From: CAWBYL01 sp963793025
GTDB lineage: Bacteria; Actinomycetota; Acidimicrobiia; Acidimicrobiales; Acidimicrobilacustridaceae
Assembly: GCA_963793025.1 (NCBI GenBank)
Contig: CAWBYL010000009.1
Span: 434,001-498,000 of the forward strand
Reading direction: 5' to 3'
Length of the DNA stretch: 64,000 nucleotides
Position numbers and translations under genes: made by a program. Positions within the stretch are counted from its first letter, which is position 1, and each line of letters begins with the position of its first letter. A model generated the notes under the pieces. The model was not told where the DNA came from. It worked only from the letters and a program-made list of their open reading frames with translations, and searched no databases. Shown piece by piece: positions 61,171 to 64,000 of the stretch.

Positions 61171-63726
61171 TCAGCGACCGCGTCTCCGGCCCGAGGGCGC
61201 GACGGAGGGATCCTGAGGCCAGTCGTGTTTGGGATAGCGCCCAGCCATGTCCTTGCGCACCTCGTTCCACGAGCCCGCCCAGAAGCCAGGGAGATCCGAC
61301 GTCACCTGCACGGGCCGGCCGGCAGGCGACAGGAGGTGCACCACCAGTGGCACCCGTCCGTCGGCGACGACGGGGTGGACGGTGATGCCGTACAGGGCCT
61401 GGACCCGCGCCGCGATCGAGGGTTGCTCACCCGAGTAGTCGACGGGGACGGAGCTCCCACCCGGCAACACCAACGTGGTGGGGACGAGCCGGTCGAGCTC
61501 GGGGATGCGATGGTGACCAACGGTGTCCCTCAGGACCCGCCCGAGGTCGATCCGTTCGAGGTCGGCTCGGCCCGTCGCACCGACCAGGCGGGGCGCCAGC
61601 CAGTCGTCGAGCGACGTGAGCAGCGCTTCGTCGGATATGTCGGGCCACTCCCCACCCAGCGACCTCCGGGCGAATCCGATGCGGGTCTGCAAGGCCCGAT
61701 CCGACTCGCGCCATCGCAGCGCCACCAGCTGCGTCGAGCGAACGCGTTCGACGAGGGTGGCGGTCGTCTCCTCCCCCGGCAGCGCGCGACCCTCACGAGA
61801 CTCGAGGACCAGTGCGCCGAGACGGCGCTCGTGTCGCTGGCGCAGGTCGTCGCGCGTGGTGTCCCACCTCGTTGTCACCACTTCTTCGATGACACCGGCG
61901 GCGACCTCGTCGACATCCGCCTCGTCGATCCCGGCGGCGAGCCGGATGCGCAGGTCGTCGTCGCCGGGAGCGGGGCGACCCCGAGCGGAGCCGTGCACGA
62001 TTCGGGGCGAGTCGAGGTCGGCCACGATCAGAAATCCCTCGCCCGTGAGCGAGTCACCGGACGGCAAGCTCGCGGCCGCCCCGCTGCGAAGCCGAAACCG
62101 GCCGTCGCCTCGCGCCTGGGCCACCCTGTCGGGGTAAGCGAGGGCGAGCAGCGGACCGCATGCGGCCAGATCCGCATCGGTGAGCCCCGCGTCGGCGATC
62201 CTCAGGCGACGCCGCAGATCGCCTGATCGGCGCCGCACCAGCTGCACGGCGTTGCGGTCCACCGCAGGGTGGGCCGATCGTCGGTCGACGATGGCGCGCA
62301 GCCGATCGGCGATGCTCACCGGCACGATCTCGGGTCGACCCCGCATGATGTCCCGCTCCTCGAGCATCGCGGCCATCGTGCAGGCGAGACCACCGAGCCC
62401 GCGCTCGGCGGCGGCGATGATCATGCGGGCCAAGCGAGGATGGACGGGGAGCTCGGCCATCGCCCGCCCCGTGGGCGTCACGCGATGGTCCGCATCGATG
62501 GCGCCCAGCTCGACGAGAAGGTTGTGGGCGTCGCTCAGCGAACGAGCCGGAGGGGCGTCGAGGAAGGCGAGATCGTCAGCCGGCGTGCCCCACACGGCCA
62601 GCTCCAGTGCCAACCCGGCCAGGTCCACCGACTGGATCTCGGGGGGCGCGAACAGGCTCCGGCGCGCATGCTCCACCTCGGACCACAGCCGATGGGCCAC
62701 CCCCGGGGCGGTGCGCCCCGCTCGTCCTGCCCTCTGGTCGGCCGAGGCGCGAGAGTTCGGCCCGGTGTGTAGGCGGGTGAGCGCGGTACGCGGGTCGTAG
62801 CGCGGTGTGCGCACCTGTCCGCTGTCGACGACGATGCGCACGCCGTCGACGGTGAGGCTGGTCTCGGCGATGTCGGTGGCCAGCACCACCCTCCGACGTC
62901 CGAGCGGCGAGGAGGCCAGGGCCAGGTCCTGCTCGGCGGGCGACAACCCGCCGAACAGCGGCCGCACGTCCACGTCGGGCGGCAGGGACCGGGCCAGAGC
63001 AGACGCGACGCGACGGATGTCGGCGGCGCCGGCGAGGAAGACCAGCACGTCGCCCCCATCCGAGCGCAACGCCTCCTGCACCGCCGCCGTGGTGGCCTGG
63101 TCCGGTCGCTCGCGAGCGTCGGACGGCCGCCACCGGATCTCGACGGGGTGCGATCGGCCCGCGCTGGCGATGACGGGCGCCGGTGCTCCCGGACCGCCGA
63201 GCAACGTGGCCACGCGAGGGGTGTCGAGCGTGGCCGACATGGCCAGGATGCGGAGCTCCGGGCGCAGCACCGCGCGCGCGTCGAGGGTCAGGGCCAGAGC
63301 CAGGTCGGTCTGGAGGTTCCGTTCGTGGATCTCATCGAAGATCACCAACCCGACACCGGGGAGCGACGGATCGCGCTGAAGGCGACGGGTGAGGATCCCC
63401 TCGGTGACCACTTCGATCCGGGTGTCACGACCCGACTTTCGTTCGTCCCGGGTGCGGTAGCCCACGGTCGCACCGACCACCTCGTCGAGCAGGGAGGCCA
63501 TGCGCGTAGCCGCCGCCCGGGCCGCCAGCCGCCGCGGTTCGAGCATGACGATGCGACCGCCGGTGAGCCAGGGCTGGTCGAGGAGACGCAGCGGGACGAC
63601 GGTCGTCTTGCCTGCGCCCGGTGGGGCCCGCAGCACCGCATGCCCCGGACCGGACAGCGCGACGCACACGTCGGCGACGCACGCCTCGACGGGCAGATCG
63701 GTCAGGGGAGGAGTGAGGTCACCCAT
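61171..63726 (-). CDS. hrpB: ATP-dependent helicase HrpB
   Basis: 851 residues. Walker A APPGAGKT at 34-41, DEIH at 131-134, SATLD near 165, and QRAGRAGR near 335 mark a DEAH-box helicase; the long C-terminal half includes a helicase-associated domain and the HrpB C-terminal region (FWAGSWNEVRKDMAGRYPKHDWP). The family is widespread and its physiological RNA or DNA substrate is unclear. ATG 63726 is the start. Confidence 0.92.
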   Translation of the reverse strand: MGDLTPPLTDLPVEACVADVCVALSGPGHAVLRAPPGAGKTTVVPLRLLDQPWLTGGRIVMLEPRRLAARAAATRMASLLDEVVGATVGYRTRDERKSGRDTRIEVVTEGILTRRLQRDPSLPGVGLVIFDEIHERNLQTDLALALTLDARAVLRPELRILAMSATLDTPRVATLLGGPGAPAPVIASAGRSHPVEIRWRPSDARERPDQATTAAVQEALRSDGGDVLVFLAGAADIRRVASALARSLPPDVDVRPLFGGLSPAEQDLALASSPLGRRRVVLATDIAETSLTVDGVRIVVDSGQVRTPRYDPRTALTRLHTGPNSRASADQRAGRAGRTAPGVAHRLWSEVEHARRSLFAPPEIQSVDLAGLALELAVWGTPADDLAFLDAPPARSLSDAHNLLVELGAIDADHRVTPTGRAMAELPVHPRLARMIIAAAERGLGGLACTMAAMLEERDIMRGRPEIVPVSIADRLRAIVDRRSAHPAVDRNAVQLVRRRSGDLRRRLRIADAGLTDADLAACGPLLALAYPDRVAQARGDGRFRLRSGAAASLPSGDSLTGEGFLIVADLDSPRIVHGSARGRPAPGDDDLRIRLAAGIDEADVDEVAAGVIEEVVTTRWDTTRDDLRQRHERRLGALVLESREGRALPGEETTATLVERVRSTQLVALRWRESDRALQTRIGFARRSLGGEWPDISDEALLTSLDDWLAPRLVGATGRADLERIDLGRVLRDTVGHHRIPELDRLVPTTLVLPGGSSVPVDYSGEQPSIAARVQALYGITVHPVVADGRVPLVVHLLSPAGRPVQVTSDLPGFWAGSWNEVRKDMAGRYPKHDWPQDPSVAPSGRRRGR

Positions 63727-63788
63727 CCCCGAGACCGCCCGAACGGGAGGCCGACAGCGGGTCCATCGACCTGGTGGCCGACGTGGCC

Positions 63789-64000
63789 CTAGGTCGTCAC
63801 CCGGAGCAGGAGGTCACCCTCGGCCAGGGCCGCGTGCATGCTGTCGAACTGGGCCAGCTCGTTGGCTCGCTGAGCGTCCAGCGGAAGCATGGGCACGTCC
63901 AACTGCCAGGTCTCGCGGAAGGTACCGGACCGGATCTCCTCGGCGACGAGCTCGGCCAGATGCCGGGCCGCTCCGTCGAAGAAGAGCGTGAGACGCCGAC
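63789..64000 (-). CDS. Unidentified gene, C-terminal 69 residues only
   Basis: The frame ends at TAG 63791-63789 and runs off the window. Readable residues include LTLFFDGAARHLAELVAEEI and ETWQLDVPMLPLDAQRANEL. No family is recognised; the composition suggests a soluble helical protein. It lies 62 bases upstream of HrpB on the same strand. Confidence 0.55.
   Translation of the reverse strand, partial: RRLTLFFDGAARHLAELVAEEIRSGTFRETWQLDVPMLPLDAQRANELAQFDSMHAALAEGDLLLRVTT

Overview
The window is 64 kb of high-GC, densely coded DNA with the lipid-catabolism content, PilZ, LapA, DUF3052, class F sortase and leaderless TANNNT promoters expected of an actinomycete. The mix (Ltp-type thiolases with a DUF35 partner, MaoC and crotonase proteins, many SDR and NTF2-like proteins, a P450 with its ferredoxin, a mycofactocin-type SDR) suggests an Acidimicrobiia-like Actinomycetota; that placement is inference. 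I see no rRNA, tRNA, CRISPR array, insertion sequence or prophage.

Layout. 1-10.2 kb: MaoC fragment, SRPBCC/TetR divergent pair, YkgJ-like protein, then two separate modules of a regulator followed by a DHA2-type MFS exporter (ArsR + MFS at 2.25-4.3 kb; TetR + MFS at 7.8-10.2 kb), separated by a DUF3516-type helicase and a PaaI thioesterase. 10.2-17.6 kb: membrane proteins, including a kinase-like/LPG-synthase-type fusion that needs one frameshift correction; a molybdopterin oxidoreductase broken by about 14 frame changes; a PilZ protein. 17.6-31.2 kb: acyl-CoA and steroid-like catabolism (dienoyl-CoA reductase-like SDR, duplicated NTF2 protein, DUF35-thiolase-thiolase operon, ferredoxin-P450, IclR regulator, substrate-binding lipoprotein with an MDR oxidoreductase, SDR). 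31.3-36 kb: membrane esterase, then a tightly overlapping operon of a tandem-repeat membrane protein, a DUF4397 protein and a class F sortase. 36-40.5 kb: two crotonases, SDR, TfoX-like protein, epoxide hydrolase. 40.5-45 kb: DUF2254, MscS and DUF421 membrane proteins, then a radical SAM protein. 45.2-55.9 kb: alkyl sulfatase, hydrolase, NTF2-like proteins, thioesterase, mycofactocin-type SDR, flavoprotein, acyl-CoA dehydrogenase, and a VOC-ArsR-AHSA1 operon. 56-61 kb: a branched-chain amino-acid-type ABC importer with LivH, LivM and LivG fused in one polypeptide. 61.2-64 kb: HrpB helicase and the end of an unidentified gene.

Together the genes suggest uptake (two Liv-type binding proteins, one complete ABC system) and oxidative breakdown of hydrophobic acyl, steroid-like or terpenoid substrates, with drug or lipid efflux controlled by small regulators. 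Many genes are apparently leaderless: a TANNNT hexamer lies 6-7 bases before the start codon. Several short palindromes sit where operators would be, one of them exactly over the start codon of an exporter. Four genes need frame corrections; nearly all fit a single extra base, so assembly error must be excluded before any biological reading.
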